A DNA stretch of 64,000 nt, from contig JAANYP010003714.1 of the NCBI GenBank assembly GCA_020465985.1, forward strand, positions 1 through 64,000, in the 5' to 3' direction. Source of the stretch: Centrapalus pauciflorus (Eukaryota; Streptophyta; Magnoliopsida; Asterales; Asteraceae). The notes under the pieces are model-generated. The model was not told the DNA's origin, did not search any database, and was given only the letters and a program-made list of their open reading frames with translations. Shown one piece after another: positions 63,878 to 64,000 of the stretch. Within the stretch, counting starts at the first letter, position 1, and the number at the start of each line of letters is the position of its first letter. The position numbers and the translations under genes are program-made.

Positions 63878-64000
63878 CTTAGGAGGAATCTTGGAAGGTA
63901 GAAGTTTATTACTGAAAGGGTGCCTTCTCTTTTGAAATTAAAGGAGCCTGACATATGCCACAACATGCATGAATCTAATTAGATTTTTTAGTTTTCAAAT
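63878..64000. other. Window end, nothing recognised
   Basis: Short AT-rich piece without features. Confidence 0.5.

Overview
The window is 64 kb of transposon-rich, AT-rich plant DNA with no host gene that I can recognise. Ty1/copia retrotransposons primed by initiator tRNA-Met, nested MITEs and long (TA)n arrays point to a flowering plant. The style of the copia gag and third-ORF proteins resembles predicted proteins I remember from Asteraceae; the family is an inference from memory, not shown by the sequence.

Layout. (1) 1-17558, minus strand: a head-to-tail array of a family-1 copia element, repeat period about 10.31 kb, in which neighbouring units share one LTR. The central unit is complete in the window (LTR 11450-12089, shortened gag, pol, third ORF, LTR 1135-1775); a unit to its left and one to its right are partial. 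(2) 17559-18316: assembly gap of N. (3) 18317-30250: nested non-coding elements: a hAT-like element, a 2.4-kb terminal-inverted-repeat element with a Tourist-like MITE inside, a probable solo LTR carrying another MITE, minisatellites, and one arm of a long inverted repeat. (4) 30251-41130, plus strand: a separate family-1 copy with 647-bp LTRs and a GTACC target duplication, broken in gag and pol and deleted for the front of its third ORF. It sits inside the long inverted repeat, whose other arm ends near 42362. (5) 42789-57051, plus strand: a 14.3-kb family-2 copia element with identical 355-bp LTRs and a TGTTG duplication, near-intact and therefore very recent. (6) 57052-64000: MITE-class elements, a probable Mutator-like element, a decayed LINE fragment and a G-rich minisatellite.

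How the parts work together. In both copia families gag builds the particle, pol supplies protease, integrase, reverse transcriptase and RNase H, and a long third ORF lies between pol and the 3' LTR. The third ORF has no membrane segment or signal peptide, so it is not envelope-like; it has a conserved N-terminal domain, a coiled coil, acidic SUMO-interaction-like motifs and a basic C-terminal domain.

The most interesting signal is that the third ORF of both families looks like a gene with its own promoter: a TATA box, a first exon free of ATG, and an intron whose 3' splice site lies a few bases before the ORF's ATG. In family 2 this promoter also has four TGGGCY (site II) motifs, as in host housekeeping promoters. 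Both families also carry dense arrays of short palindromic motifs (TTCGAA-type in family 1, CCGAATTCGG-type in family 2) in the same two places, the leader before gag and the leader of the third ORF, although the motifs are unrelated.
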